DNA from: Mesobacillus jeotgali
Lineage (GTDB): Bacteria; Bacillota; Bacilli; Bacillales; Cytobacillaceae
Length of the DNA stretch: 64,000 bases
Assembly (NCBI RefSeq): GCF_031759225.1
Contig: NZ_CP134494.1
Location: forward strand, 1,424,501 to 1,488,500
Reading direction: 5' to 3'
Under the pieces are notes generated by a model. The model saw only the letters and a list, made by a program, of their open reading frames with translations, ran no database searches and was not told the DNA's origin. The translations under genes were made by a program, and so were the position numbers. This document shows, in pieces, positions 52,983 to 61,609 of the stretch; position 1 is the first letter of the stretch, and each line of letters starts with the position of its first letter.

Positions 52983-53594
52983 CTAGTTAAGTGGAAGAAA
53001 AACAAATAGTAATAAATCAAATACGATATGTGAGACGATTACAAGAGGCATACTCCGTTTCCATGCGTATAAAGCACTCCACGCCATTCCAGCAATGATT
53101 GCCGCTAAAACCAGGATGAACTCACCGGAATAGAGGTGGACAGAAGCATATAATAAAACGGAAAGACTAATCGACAATTTCACATTAAAGTATTGGCTGA
53201 GCCGTTTTTGAATGAATCCTCGCCAAAATATTTCTTCGCCGGGAGCAATGATTAACACCAGGACAAGATAATGCCAGAATAAGTCAGGTGAATATCTGCT
53301 GTACAGACGGGAAATTTGATTAGCGAAGGGCAAGTTGAGTAGATCGATCAGGAAGCTCCCAAGCCAGAAGAGACCAAATAAACCGAGTCCGGAAGCAACT
53401 CCTAGCGTTAAATAAGATATAGTCGGAGTATCGTCTTCGATTTCTTCGTGTATAATCGAATAACTGATCATAACCAGCATTGAAGCTGTGAATATATACC
53501 AGAATACGTTTTTATCCTCGAAGGTAAAAAACATTAGAAGATGCGCGATCAAAACACCAATGATTAATCTGCGATCCGCCATCCAATTCCTCAT
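52983..53594 (-). CDS. CPBP-family intramembrane metalloprotease
   Basis: A 203-residue membrane protein of the CAAX protease/bacteriocin-processing (Abi) family. The diagnostic motifs are present: APGEEIFWRGF (EExxxR), the middle FxxxH-like SVLLYASVHLY, and a C-terminal SHIVFDLLL with His and Asp. Seven or so membrane helices are predicted. Roles range from prenyl-protein cleavage to bacteriocin immunity; none can be assigned here. A weak, distant AAAGGGG precedes ATG 53594. Confidence 0.85.
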   Translation of the reverse strand: MRNWMADRRLIIGVLIAHLLMFFTFEDKNVFWYIFTASMLVMISYSIIHEEIEDDTPTISYLTLGVASGLGLFGLFWLGSFLIDLLNLPFANQISRLYSRYSPDLFWHYLVLVLIIAPGEEIFWRGFIQKRLSQYFNVKLSISLSVLLYASVHLYSGEFILVLAAIIAGMAWSALYAWKRSMPLVIVSHIVFDLLLFVFLPLN

Positions 53595-53720
53595 TTTTAA
53601 AAAAACCCCTTTCCAGAAACAAAATTTATTGTACCAAATAATTCATTGAATTTGTAAGGAAATGATTTCTTCCAGTTTGGGAATAGTAATGAGGAACCAC
53701 AATTGAATGGAGGGAAGACC

Positions 53721-53837
53721 ATGTCAGAATCAAAGCGCGAACAAGAACGCAATTGGACTGTCCGCAAGCAGGATCAGCATCCGCACGGAAAAGTAAAATC
53801 CTTTAAAGAGCTTGCCGGGAAGGAAAATAAAAGCTAA
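53721..53837 (+). CDS. Tiny 38-residue protein, DUF6254-like
   Basis: A 38-codon frame with an excellent site (GGAGGGAAG) before ATG 53721 and a terminator right after the stop. The peptide reads SKREQERNWTVRKQDQHPHG near the start and KVKSFKELAG near the end, resembling a family of tiny Bacillus proteins I recall as DUF6254. It is basic and soluble. Function is unknown. Confidence 0.7.
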   Translation: MSESKREQERNWTVRKQDQHPHGKVKSFKELAGKENKS

Positions 53838-53843
53838 AACAAG

Positions 53844-53867
53844 AAAAAGCAGCTCAGGCTGCTTTTC
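53844..53867. terminator. Bidirectional terminator
   Basis: AAAAAGCAGC (53844-53853) and GCTGCTTTTT (53858-53867), loop TCAG, between the tiny gene and convergent ykvS. Confidence 0.9.
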
Positions 53868-53878
53868 CCCTTACTATA

Positions 53879-54067
53879 TTAGTAGGCTGCTTCTTTAACA
53901 ATTTTATAGTTTTTATGATTGATGACAGTACGTTGATCGAGTTCCAGATCCCTGAAATTGTTCATATATGTCAAATCAACAATTACTGAGTTCTCATTTA
54001 CCTTCTCTACAACACCTTGCAGACCTTCTTTGAATTCGATTACATTTCCAACTTCGGCTTTCTTCAA
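53879..54067 (-). CDS. ykvS: YkvS-family protein (DUF2187)
   Basis: A 62-residue protein with the family pattern AEVGNVIEFKEGLQGVVEKV then NENSVIVDLTYM, a small beta-barrel-like fold. TTG 54067 is chosen since GAAGGAG lies 9 bases upstream and the resulting length matches YkvS. The 13 extra codons to 54106 read through the ribosome site. Function is unknown; the locus lies near clpE as in B. subtilis. Confidence 0.82.
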   Translation of the reverse strand: MKKAEVGNVIEFKEGLQGVVEKVNENSVIVDLTYMNNFRDLELDQRTVINHKNYKIVKEAAY

Positions 54068-54465
54068 ATAAACTCGCTCCTTCGTTATATTTCGAATTAC
54101 TAACATTTTGCCTTAATTTTTAACTTGCGTAAAGGAAAATTCGCATTAAATTTGAATGTTCACGAAATTTTCATTTTATAAAAGTTAGAAAATTCAATTT
54201 ATATAACCTATTATATAAAATAATTACATTTCCATCCAGAAAAAAATGATAATGTTATCCTTTTCATTCCCATAGGCTCTTTTTTGTAAACTTTGTTGCT
54301 TTGCAACCTTTAGGCTTTTCTGGAACATGGACGAACAACATCATTAAAATGAAAATAGTCCCATTATACCCCATTATACATAACCAGAAACATGGCCAAA
54401 GGAATTTGCAAATTCATCACCAGACGATAAAATAGTCATAGTATAAGAAACTTGAGGTGGTTGAG
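54068..54465. other. AT-rich intergenic region without recognised gene
   Basis: About 400 bases between divergent small genes. The sequence is AT-rich with short hairpins (GTTGCTTTGCAAC at 54294-54306) and a few TATAAT-like strings (around 54209). I see no reading frame with a ribosome site, no riboswitch class and no clear operator. Promoters for ykvS and the next small gene should lie here. Confidence 0.5.
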
Positions 54466-54660
54466 TTGGATAAAGAACAGGCTATTAGGATGCTGGAAAG
54501 CTTGAAAAATAAAGAAGTAGAAGAAATCTTCGTCGCGAAACAAGATTTTATGGAATTTCGCGAATATCTGGTGAAAAGAGAGGATTTCAAACATTTCAGG
54601 GGAATCGCTCAAAGAGGCGGAGATGTAATCTTTACATATATGGATGAGGCCAGAAGTTAA
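54466..54660 (+). CDS. Small protein of unknown function
   Basis: A 64-residue acidic/basic helical protein (MDKEQAIRMLESLKNKEVEE to FTYMDEARS). TTG 54466 follows GAGGTGG at 5 bases; GTG 54457 is inside that site. I recall no family name with confidence. It is followed by a small Spo0E-like gene with a 91-base gap. Confidence 0.65.
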   Translation: MDKEQAIRMLESLKNKEVEEIFVAKQDFMEFREYLVKREDFKHFRGIAQRGGDVIFTYMDEARS

Positions 54661-54751
54661 ATGAAGAAAATGACTTTTCAGTCCAAGTTTTGCTATCCCT
54701 ATTAGTGGAATAGTAGTAAAATATTAACACAGACTGGTGAGGTGAGCGCGT

Positions 54752-54925
54752 ATGGGAACCTATTGCCCGGAAAGGTTAATGACAGAAATCGAACAAAAAC
54801 GGAAAGAAATGATTTCAGCCGCGAAGGAAACAGGTTTTCTAAGCGTTCAGACCATATTAGCAAGCCAGGAGCTGGCCAAGCTATTAAATGTAGTTCAGGA
54901 AGAACAGTTCATTTCAGCAAAATAA
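54752..54925 (+). CDS. Short Spo0E-like aspartyl-phosphate phosphatase
   Basis: A 57-residue protein with the Spo0E family design: a first helix (LMTEIEQKRKEMISAAKETG) and a second carrying the signature SQEL (ILASQELAKLLNVVQ). The family's catalytic Asp after SQEL is Ala here (SQELA rather than SQELD), which may alter or abolish phosphatase activity. AGGTGAG lies just upstream of ATG 54752. It ends before a clear terminator. Members dephosphorylate Spo0A-P or other response regulators; the target is unknown. Confidence 0.75.
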   Translation: MGTYCPERLMTEIEQKRKEMISAAKETGFLSVQTILASQELAKLLNVVQEEQFISAK

Positions 54926-54933
54926 ATCTGTCG

Positions 54934-54961
54934 GGAGCACTTTTTAAAGTGCTCCTTTTCA
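54934..54961 (+). terminator. Terminator of the short Spo0E-like gene
   Basis: GGAGCACTTT (54934-54943) and AAAGTGCTCC (54946-54955), followed by TTTTC. Confidence 0.88.
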
Positions 54962-55059
54962 TTTGGATAAAATTGGTTGAAAATTCACATTTTTATTGAC
55001 AGATGGTAAACTTTCTATAAGAAATAGTAAAAATAGAAAACACAATAGGGGGAAATTGA

Positions 55060-56004
55060 ATGGAAGTGGCAAATAAACTGGAGCAGTTAAAAATAGAAAT
55101 AGGCAGAAATGTGGTAGGCAGAGATGACGAAATAGAGATGATGATGATTGCCCTTCTGAGTAATGGCCATATTCTCATGGAAAGTGTGCCTGGGACGGGG
55201 AAAACATTACTTGCTAAAACATTTGCATGTACAATAAGCGGACAGTTCTCCAGAATTCAGTTTACACCTGATGTCTTGCCTAGTGATATTACAGGTATTC
55301 AGTTTTTTAATCCTAAGCTTCAGGAGTTCGAATTAAAACCAGGTCCAATTGTCACCAATATCCTTCTGGCAGATGAAATCAATCGCGCCACACCTAGGAC
55401 ACAGTCAAGCCTGCTGGAAGCGATGGAAGAACACCAAGTTACAATAGACGGCCACACGATTCCCTTGAAATTTCCTTTCCTTGTAATCGCGACCCAAAAT
55501 CCTGTGGAATCACAGCAGGGGACATTCCAGCTTCCGGTTGCACAGATGGACCGCTTCTTTATTAAGTTATCCCTCCGGTATCCAGAAATAAATGAAGAGA
55601 GGGAAATGATCAAGAAACATAGGTTTGGAACATCAGCGAAGGAAGTCAAACCGGTTATGAATGAAGAGGATATCAATTCATTGAAGCAGGAAATCATGAA
55701 TGTGAAGTTAACTGAGGTTGTCGAAGATTATTTATTGCAAATCGTACGGAAAACTAGGAACCATTCTTCAATCGAATTAGGTATCAGTCCTAGGGGGACG
55801 CTTGCATTAGTAAAGGCTGCCCAAGGAAGAGCCCTGATTAAGGGGCGGAAATATGTAGTGCCGAATGATGTCAAAGAGATGGCTCCCTTCGTATTGGGGC
55901 ACAGAATATATTTATCTGCAGAAGCATCGCTGACCATGACCCCGGAAAAAGTACTTGAAGAATTGCTGGAATCCATTCCTCTCCCTGTTGAAGTTGAGGT
56001 TTAA
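55060..56004 (+). CDS. MoxR-family AAA+ ATPase
   Basis: A 314-residue ATPase. Walker A is ESVPGTGKTLLAKTFA, Walker B is NILLADEINRATPRTQSSLLE, and the sensor region ATQNPVESQQGTFQLPVAQM with FFIKLSLRYP is standard for MoxR. MoxR proteins act as chaperones in the maturation of complexes, commonly with DUF58 and von Willebrand-type partners. AGGGGG precedes ATG 55060. It starts a three-gene operon with the DUF58 and DUF4129-like genes. Confidence 0.93.
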   Translation: MEVANKLEQLKIEIGRNVVGRDDEIEMMMIALLSNGHILMESVPGTGKTLLAKTFACTISGQFSRIQFTPDVLPSDITGIQFFNPKLQEFELKPGPIVTNILLADEINRATPRTQSSLLEAMEEHQVTIDGHTIPLKFPFLVIATQNPVESQQGTFQLPVAQMDRFFIKLSLRYPEINEEREMIKKHRFGTSAKEVKPVMNEEDINSLKQEIMNVKLTEVVEDYLLQIVRKTRNHSSIELGISPRGTLALVKAAQGRALIKGRKYVVPNDVKEMAPFVLGHRIYLSAEASLTMTPEKVLEELLESIPLPVEVEV

Positions 56005-56008
56005 GCAC

Positions 56009-57205
56009 ATGCAATGGAAAAAAATCGTCATTGAGGACCGTTTTCTATCCATATTGGCTTTTCTCGCGCTTCTATTACTGATCGCAAGCTTTTACATAAA
56101 TTCCTGGCTGATGTTTGGAGTCGGCCTGATGGTCCTATTCATCGCAGGAGGCAATTCCTATTATCTGAAACATATAGGAGAAGGCTTGTTCTTTGATAAT
56201 GATCGGAAGCGGAATCGCTTTTTTATCGGGGATAAAGGCGAGTGGAGTCTTCAATTCCAAAATCAAGGACTTCCAATCATGAAAGGGAATCTCTCTATTT
56301 ATTTTGATAGTGCGGTTGTCCCTGTAGCGGGCGAGTATCATATCCATTCGTCAAGGGTCGATGTAAGCCTGCCGTTTTCGGTTGGACAGCGAGAAAGAAT
56401 TACTGTTAATGTTCCATTTGCCGCAGAAAAGCGAGGATTATCAAAAATAAGGAAAATGGAGATTCATATCCCGCATTTCTTTGGTTTTGGAGATACAATT
56501 CTTGAGTTCTCTGACGTGATTAATATCGAGGCACTCGTCTATCCAAAAACTATTTCGGTGAAAAACATGGATAAGCATAAGTCAGTTAAGCCAGGCCAGA
56601 ATCCTTCATCCTTTTCACTGTTTGAAGACAATATGGGACCAATTGGTACAAGGGATTATCTGCCGACAGACAGCTTCAACAGAATCAATTGGAAAGCCAG
56701 TGCTAGGAAGATGATCCTGCAGACGAAAGAATATGAACGAATTAATGAAGCAGGTGCTGTATTGTTCATCAATATTTCAGATGGTTATTCAGTTACTGGG
56801 AAGCTGGAATTTTTGATGAGCAGCACAGCGGATATGGCTTACTTCTTTAACCGAAGGAATATTCCATTCTCGCTCTGCATGAATATCAGGTCTGCTGGAT
56901 TCACGCCGTTTACTTATCTGCCATTAGGGTCTGGCAAGGATCATCTGCAAAAACTTCTTGACCTTCTGGCTATTGCCGATTTTCATTCACCAACGATCCC
57001 GTACGAGCAGATGCTTTATTTTTACAAGCGGCATTTGCCTGTAGCGCCGACCATGATCCATGCAGGAATCCGGACAAGAGCAGCAGATGCCTATATCCAG
57101 GAATGGGCAAATGCAAGTGTCCAGTTACTCGAGCTGAACACAGATAAGGAACATGCAGTATTGGAGCCGATGAAAATTATTCTGAAGGATGTGGCGGGTA
57201 AATGA
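56009..57205 (+). CDS. DUF58 domain membrane protein
   Basis: A 398-residue protein with two N-terminal membrane helices (about 12-50), a middle beta-rich region and the DUF58 motif TRDYLPTDSFNRINWKASAR (about 213-232). It usually works with MoxR ATPases. It begins four bases after moxR stops, with a GAGG site inside the moxR end, and overlaps the next gene by 4 bases. The biological process is unknown. Confidence 0.9.
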   Translation: MQWKKIVIEDRFLSILAFLALLLLIASFYINSWLMFGVGLMVLFIAGGNSYYLKHIGEGLFFDNDRKRNRFFIGDKGEWSLQFQNQGLPIMKGNLSIYFDSAVVPVAGEYHIHSSRVDVSLPFSVGQRERITVNVPFAAEKRGLSKIRKMEIHIPHFFGFGDTILEFSDVINIEALVYPKTISVKNMDKHKSVKPGQNPSSFSLFEDNMGPIGTRDYLPTDSFNRINWKASARKMILQTKEYERINEAGAVLFINISDGYSVTGKLEFLMSSTADMAYFFNRRNIPFSLCMNIRSAGFTPFTYLPLGSGKDHLQKLLDLLAIADFHSPTIPYEQMLYFYKRHLPVAPTMIHAGIRTRAADAYIQEWANASVQLLELNTDKEHAVLEPMKIILKDVAGK

Positions 57206-58458
57206 AGAGCCGTGTCTTAAATGTATTTTTTCGCTTTTTTATAGAGTGGACTTTTGTAAGCCTCATTCTGGTGTTATTTCACTTACTATCTTCACAACGA
57301 ATGCCATTGTATTCAACGATGATCCTGGCCGCTGCAGCTTCCGTTCTTTTCGTATTTGTATTGGAGTTGAAGCCGCAGCTTGCGAAGCCTATATATTTAC
57401 TTGCAATCATGCCCCTTCTTTTTGTTGCAGGCAACTTGAGCAATCTGGGAAACTTTTATACAGGGGTTATGGCGTTATTTCTTTTTTGGAGAGTACTTAA
57501 GTTCCATCAGGATTCAACGAGCCATTCAGAAAGTGTATGGCTTGTCCTCACCTTTCTGATAGGGATATTTGTATCCCCGCTTGCTTATTTTTATGGCGGT
57601 TCATATTTAATTCAAATTGTCTTCCTTCTAATCTTTCAGTTGCTCTTTATCCTGTCAGGTCAATTTTTACTGAAGTGGATTGATGTCGAACTTGCCTCGA
57701 AAAAGAGATTTGCAGTTACCTACTCGAAGCTGCTGGGGATGATTTTTCTTCTTGTTGCTGTATTAACTTTCGGAAGAGGAATATTAAAAGAATTTTTCTT
57801 TTTTGTACTGCAATTGGTTGGGTGGACGCTTTCCATGCTGCTGTATCCCTTTTTTGCCTGGATTGGTTCTGCGGATATGCAGGCCAGAGCCAACAAAGTA
57901 TTTTCTGAGAATTTGCCCAATATGGAAAATGAAACATCAATTAAGCAGGCCAAGCAGGTTTTCGACCCGGATTTTTGGGGACCTATTCTTTTCGCTACCC
58001 TGATTGGCATTGGATTTTATTTCATTTATAAAAAGACCAGTCTTTTCAGCACGCTGAAGGAGGAAGAAGCGTCAGAAGCAGGATTTATCACGATTGCCCA
58101 AATCGAAGGGGGAGCAAATAGTAGTGAATTTACAGGAAGGCAGAGATCGGCACCTGAAAATTATATAAGGAAGGAAGTTTTCCAGCTTGAAAAATATGCT
58201 CATAAAAAGCAACTAGGCAGGCTAACCCATGAAGATGTCAAAGAATGGTTCGACAGACTCGAGATACAATATGACCCACGGACAATCCAGAAGTATGAAA
58301 GAGTTAGGTATGGTGACCATCTGGACGAAATATCGAATGGCTGGTTCAAAGACGAAATAAAGAAGATAAAAAAGCAAATTATTGCACTGGAAAAATTAAA
58401 AAAGGATGAGAACAAAAAAAGTTTGAAGGAAAACTTTAAACACCTTTTCAGACGGTAA
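57202..58458 (+). CDS. Membrane protein with C-terminal DUF4129-like domain
   Basis: A 418-residue protein with about eight membrane helices in the first 225 residues, another around 263-280, and a basic cytoplasmic C-terminus. The sequence GRLTHEDVKEWFDRL ... YERVRYGD resembles the DUF4129 pattern. In many Bacillus genomes this third gene is a transglutaminase fusion; here no transglutaminase domain is visible. Its ATG overlaps the DUF58 stop. A terminator follows. Confidence 0.78.
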   Translation: MKSRVLNVFFRFFIEWTFVSLILVLFHLLSSQRMPLYSTMILAAAASVLFVFVLELKPQLAKPIYLLAIMPLLFVAGNLSNLGNFYTGVMALFLFWRVLKFHQDSTSHSESVWLVLTFLIGIFVSPLAYFYGGSYLIQIVFLLIFQLLFILSGQFLLKWIDVELASKKRFAVTYSKLLGMIFLLVAVLTFGRGILKEFFFFVLQLVGWTLSMLLYPFFAWIGSADMQARANKVFSENLPNMENETSIKQAKQVFDPDFWGPILFATLIGIGFYFIYKKTSLFSTLKEEEASEAGFITIAQIEGGANSSEFTGRQRSAPENYIRKEVFQLEKYAHKKQLGRLTHEDVKEWFDRLEIQYDPRTIQKYERVRYGDHLDEISNGWFKDEIKKIKKQIIALEKLKKDENKKSLKENFKHLFRR

Positions 58459-58486
58459 AAAACTTTTTGTCACAATTTCGTTAAAA

Positions 58487-58500
58487 TGAAAACGTTTTAC
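58487..58500 (+). promoter_or_regulatory. Possible degraded cre (CcpA) site upstream of ptsH
   Basis: TGAAAACGTTTTAC matches the cre consensus TGWAANCGNTNWCA at 12 of 14 positions, failing at the last two. It lies 274 bases before ptsH and upstream of a terminator, so it may be a chance match. Confidence 0.2.
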
Positions 58501-58515
58501 TGAAAAAAATGCTCT

Positions 58516-58541
58516 AAACCTTTAAAAATCAAGGTTTTTTC
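58516..58541 (+). terminator. Terminator of the MoxR-DUF58 operon
   Basis: AAACCTT (58516-58522) and AAGGTTT (58531-58537) with an 8-base loop, followed by TTTTTTC. The remaining 230 bases up to ptsH hold no gene I can support; they must contain the ptsH promoter. Confidence 0.7.
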
Positions 58542-58773
58542 ATTGTCTATGCCTATGCAACATGCTATTCTTTTGTGTGGGATGCCAATCCAAATTTCTG
58601 AGGAAATGATTGGAAACAATATATGGTGTGAAAGAACAATACAAATGGGTAAAATACAAATATCATTTTGGCTAGGCCTGAGTCTTGACCTTTCGCTGAA
58701 TTGAACCATTTAGTTTGGAAAGGCATCATGTATAGTCATCTTAATCAACTATTTAAAAGGAGACTGATATAAT

Positions 58774-59040
58774 ATGGTACAAAAACAATTCAAGGTTGTT
58801 GCTGAAACAGGAATCCACGCACGCCCTGCTACAATGCTGGTACAGGCGGCAAGCAAGTTCGATTCAGAAGTACACTTAGAATATAAAGAAAAAAAGGTTA
58901 ACCTTAAGTCAATCATGGGTGTAATGTCATTAGGTATCGGCCAGGGAGCTGAAATCACGATCATCGCTGAAGGAAGCGACGAGCAAGATGCTCTTAATAC
59001 ACTAGAAGAAACTTTGAAAAAAGAAGGTTTAGCTGAATAA
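58774..59040 (+). CDS. ptsH: Phosphocarrier protein HPr
   Basis: An 88-residue phosphocarrier of the sugar phosphotransferase system. His15 in GIHARPA accepts phosphate from enzyme I. Ser46 in [11 protein letters not shown] is the regulatory site phosphorylated by HPr kinase, making HPr the CcpA co-repressor. AAAGGAG precedes ATG 58774. The stop overlaps the ptsI start (TAATG), so the two are coupled. No ptsG lies directly upstream, unlike B. subtilis. Confidence 0.97.
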   Translation: MVQKQFKVVAETGIHARPATMLVQAASKFDSEVHLEYKEKKVNLKSIMGVMSLGIGQGAEITIIAEGSDEQDALNTLEETLKKEGLAE

Positions 59041-60755
59041 TGGGCTTTCTTCAAGGTATTGCAGCTTCAAACGGCATTGCGATCGCGAAAGCCTATAAGC
59101 TTGTAGAACCGGATTTTTCTTTTGAAAAAAAGACAATCGATGCTCCTGCTGAAGAAATTGCTCGTTTCCAATCAGCGCTTCAGACAGCGAAAGCTGAGCT
59201 TGAAAAAATCCGCGACCACGCTGGCACTGCTTTAGGAGCCGATAAAGCAGCCATTTTTGATGCTCATCTTCTAGTATTAAGCGATCCAGAATTGATTTCA
59301 CCCATCGAAGATAAAATCAAGACTGAAAATGTCAATGCAGAGCATGCATTAAAAGAAACGGCAGATATGTTCATTGGCATGTTCGAGTCAATGGACAATG
59401 AATATATGAAAGAACGAGCTGCAGATATCCGCGACGTAACAAAACGGGTATTAGCTCACCTGCTTGGAATCCAGATTCCTAATCCTAGCATGATTGCTGA
59501 AGAAGTGGTCATCGTGGCTGAGGACCTGACTCCTTCAGATACTGCTCAATTGAATCGCGAGTTTGTCAAAGGCTTTACTACGAATATCGGCGGCCGGACT
59601 TCACACTCTGCGATCATGGCTCGTTCCATGGAAATTCCTGCAGTTGTAGGCACAAAGGCTGCAACAGAAGAGATCAACAATGGGGATATTGTCGTTGTTG
59701 ATGGTTTGAAAGGCGAAGTTCATTTCAATCCTACTCCTGAAGTGCTTGAAGCTTATAAGAAGATTCAGGAAGATTTCGAAAAACAAAAAGCCGAGTGGGC
59801 TAAACTAGTCAATGAAAAGTCTGTGACGGCTGATGGCCATCATGTTGAACTTGCAGCTAATATCGGTACACCTAAGGATTTGAAAGGTGTAGTTGAAAAT
59901 GGCGGCGAGGGTGTAGGTCTTTACCGTACAGAGTTCCTTTACATGGACAGGGACCAGCTTCCTACTGAAGAGGAACAATATACAGCATATAAAGCTGTGC
60001 TTGAAGGTATGGAAGGAAAGCCGGTTGTTGTTCGTACATTGGACATCGGAGGCGACAAAGAACTTCCATACTTGAACTTGCCGAAAGAAATGAATCCTTT
60101 CCTTGGTTTCAGGGCGATTCGCCTTTGCCTTGAAGAAGTGGATATTTTCCGTACACAACTCCGCGCGCTATTGCGAGCTAGTGTCCATGGCAATCTGAAA
60201 GTGATGTTCCCGATGATCGCTACTCTGAACGAGTTCAGGGAAGCGAAAGCAATGCTTGAAGAAGAAAGAGCAAAATTGGTTCAGGAAGGCGTCGAGGTTG
60301 CTGAACATATCGAGCTCGGCATCATGGTGGAGATTCCTTCAACTGCTGTCCTTGCAGACCAGTTTGCGAAGGAAGTCGACTTCTTCAGCATCGGGACAAA
60401 CGATTTAATTCAATACACGATGGCAGCCGACAGGATGAACCAGCAAGTATCATACCTGTACCAGCCATATAACCCATCAATCCTTCGTCTTGTAAAGATG
60501 GTCATTGATGCCGCTCATAAAGAAGGTAAATGGGCTGGAATGTGCGGTGAAATGGCCGGTGATGAAACAGCGATTCCAATCCTGCTTGGCCTTGGCCTTG
60601 ATGAGTTCTCAATGAGTGCCTCTTCGATTCTGAAAGCACGCTCATTGATCAGGAACCTGAACAAAGCCGATATGGAAAAGCTCGCTTCTGAGGTCTTGAA
60701 CATGAGCACCACAGAAGAAGTTGTTGAAGCAGTAAACCAGGCAATTTCTTTGTAA
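59040..60755 (+). CDS. ptsI: PEP-protein phosphotransferase, enzyme I
   Basis: A 571-residue enzyme I that takes phosphate from PEP and passes it to HPr. The active His is in [13 protein letters not shown], the PEP-binding part has [10 protein letters not shown] and the late Cys/Arg region has [10 protein letters not shown]. Full length and complete motifs suggest it is active. It is translationally coupled to ptsH and followed by a terminator. Confidence 0.97.
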   Translation: MGFLQGIAASNGIAIAKAYKLVEPDFSFEKKTIDAPAEEIARFQSALQTAKAELEKIRDHAGTALGADKAAIFDAHLLVLSDPELISPIEDKIKTENVNAEHALKETADMFIGMFESMDNEYMKERAADIRDVTKRVLAHLLGIQIPNPSMIAEEVVIVAEDLTPSDTAQLNREFVKGFTTNIGGRTSHSAIMARSMEIPAVVGTKAATEEINNGDIVVVDGLKGEVHFNPTPEVLEAYKKIQEDFEKQKAEWAKLVNEKSVTADGHHVELAANIGTPKDLKGVVENGGEGVGLYRTEFLYMDRDQLPTEEEQYTAYKAVLEGMEGKPVVVRTLDIGGDKELPYLNLPKEMNPFLGFRAIRLCLEEVDIFRTQLRALLRASVHGNLKVMFPMIATLNEFREAKAMLEEERAKLVQEGVEVAEHIELGIMVEIPSTAVLADQFAKEVDFFSIGTNDLIQYTMAADRMNQQVSYLYQPYNPSILRLVKMVIDAAHKEGKWAGMCGEMAGDETAIPILLGLGLDEFSMSASSILKARSLIRNLNKADMEKLASEVLNMSTTEEVVEAVNQAISL

Positions 60756-60865
60756 CATAACTGTAATATAAAAAATGTTTTAACCCATATAGGGCGGGTA
60801 TAGATGAGTAAGCACTTTGGTTAGACTGAAAGTAAGCTAATCATTCTCATTTTCCCCCAGATTTG

Positions 60866-60898
60866 GCCGGCTGTTAATCAGCCGGCATTTTTTTTGTT
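60866..60898 (+). terminator. ptsHI terminator
   Basis: GCCGGCTG (60866-60873) and CAGCCGGC (60879-60886) around a short loop, followed by T8. Confidence 0.92.
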
Positions 60899-60928
60899 AA
60901 AAGCTATGCTGCAGGACATAAGAAAGAG

Positions 60929-61536
60929 CAACTTCAGACAGGTTTGAAGGAAAAAGCAGAAAAGCGGTCAAAAGAAGGATCAACTTCAGACAGGTTCAGA
61001 GGAAAAAGCAGAAAAGCTGTCAAAAGAAAGGTCAACTTCAGACAGGTTTGAAGGAAAAAGCAGAAAAGCTGTCAGAAGAAGGGCCAACTTCAGACAGGTT
61101 CAGAGGAAAAAGGAGAAAAGCTGTCAGAAGAAGGGCCAACTTCAGACAGGTTTGAAGGAAAAAGCAGAAAATCTGTCAGAAGAAGGGCCAACTTAAGACA
61201 GGTTCAGAGGAAAAAGGAGAAAAGCTGTAAGAAGAAAGGCCAACTTAAGACAGGTTCAGAGGAAAAAGGAGAAAAGCTGTCAAAAGAAGGATCAACTTCC
61301 GACAGGTTCAGAGGAAAAAGCAGAAAAGCTGTCAAAAGAAAGGTCAACTTCCGACAGGTTCAGAGGAAAAAGCAGAAAAGCTGTCAAAAGAAGGAGCAAC
61401 TTCAGACAGGTTTGAAGGAAAAAACAGAAAAGCTGTCAGAAGAAGGGCCAACTTAAGACAGGTTCAGAGGAAAAAGGAGAAAAGCTGTCAAAAGAAAGAG
61501 CAACTTCAGACAGGTTTGTAGGAAAAAGCAGAAAAC
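60929..61536. repeat. Tandem array B: twelve 52-bp units with hairpin junctions
   Basis: Copies start at 60929 and then every 52 bases to 61501, without a single insertion or deletion; the last copy matches for about 35 bases. Each unit starts CAACTTCAGACAGG and ends AAAGCTGTCAGAAG plus a short GGGC-type end. At each junction CTGTCAGAAG and CTTCAGACAG form a 10-base-arm hairpin with an internal mismatch around a 9-base loop. Substitutions cluster in the two middle arm positions. Early copies alternate between TTTGAAGG and TTCAGAGG, suggesting expansion as 104-bp dimers. It lies between the ptsI and ykwB terminators of convergent genes. Confidence 0.97.
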
Positions 61537-61587
61537 CAGTTCATAAAGTACCGATTAATTCCCCCAAAAAAGGCTGTACAAGTAAAA

Positions 61588-61606
61588 AAACTGCCAAAAC
61601 ATGCAG
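61588..61606 (-). terminator. Weak terminator of ykwB
   Basis: On the minus strand CTGC (61606-61603) and GCAG (61594-61591) flank an 8-base loop and are followed by T7. The stem is only 4 bp. Confidence 0.4.
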
Positions 61607-61609
61607 CTT

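Noticed and set aside
60929..61536. CRISPR array
   Set aside because: The whole 52-bp unit is repeated, including the linkers. There are no unique spacers and no cas genes.
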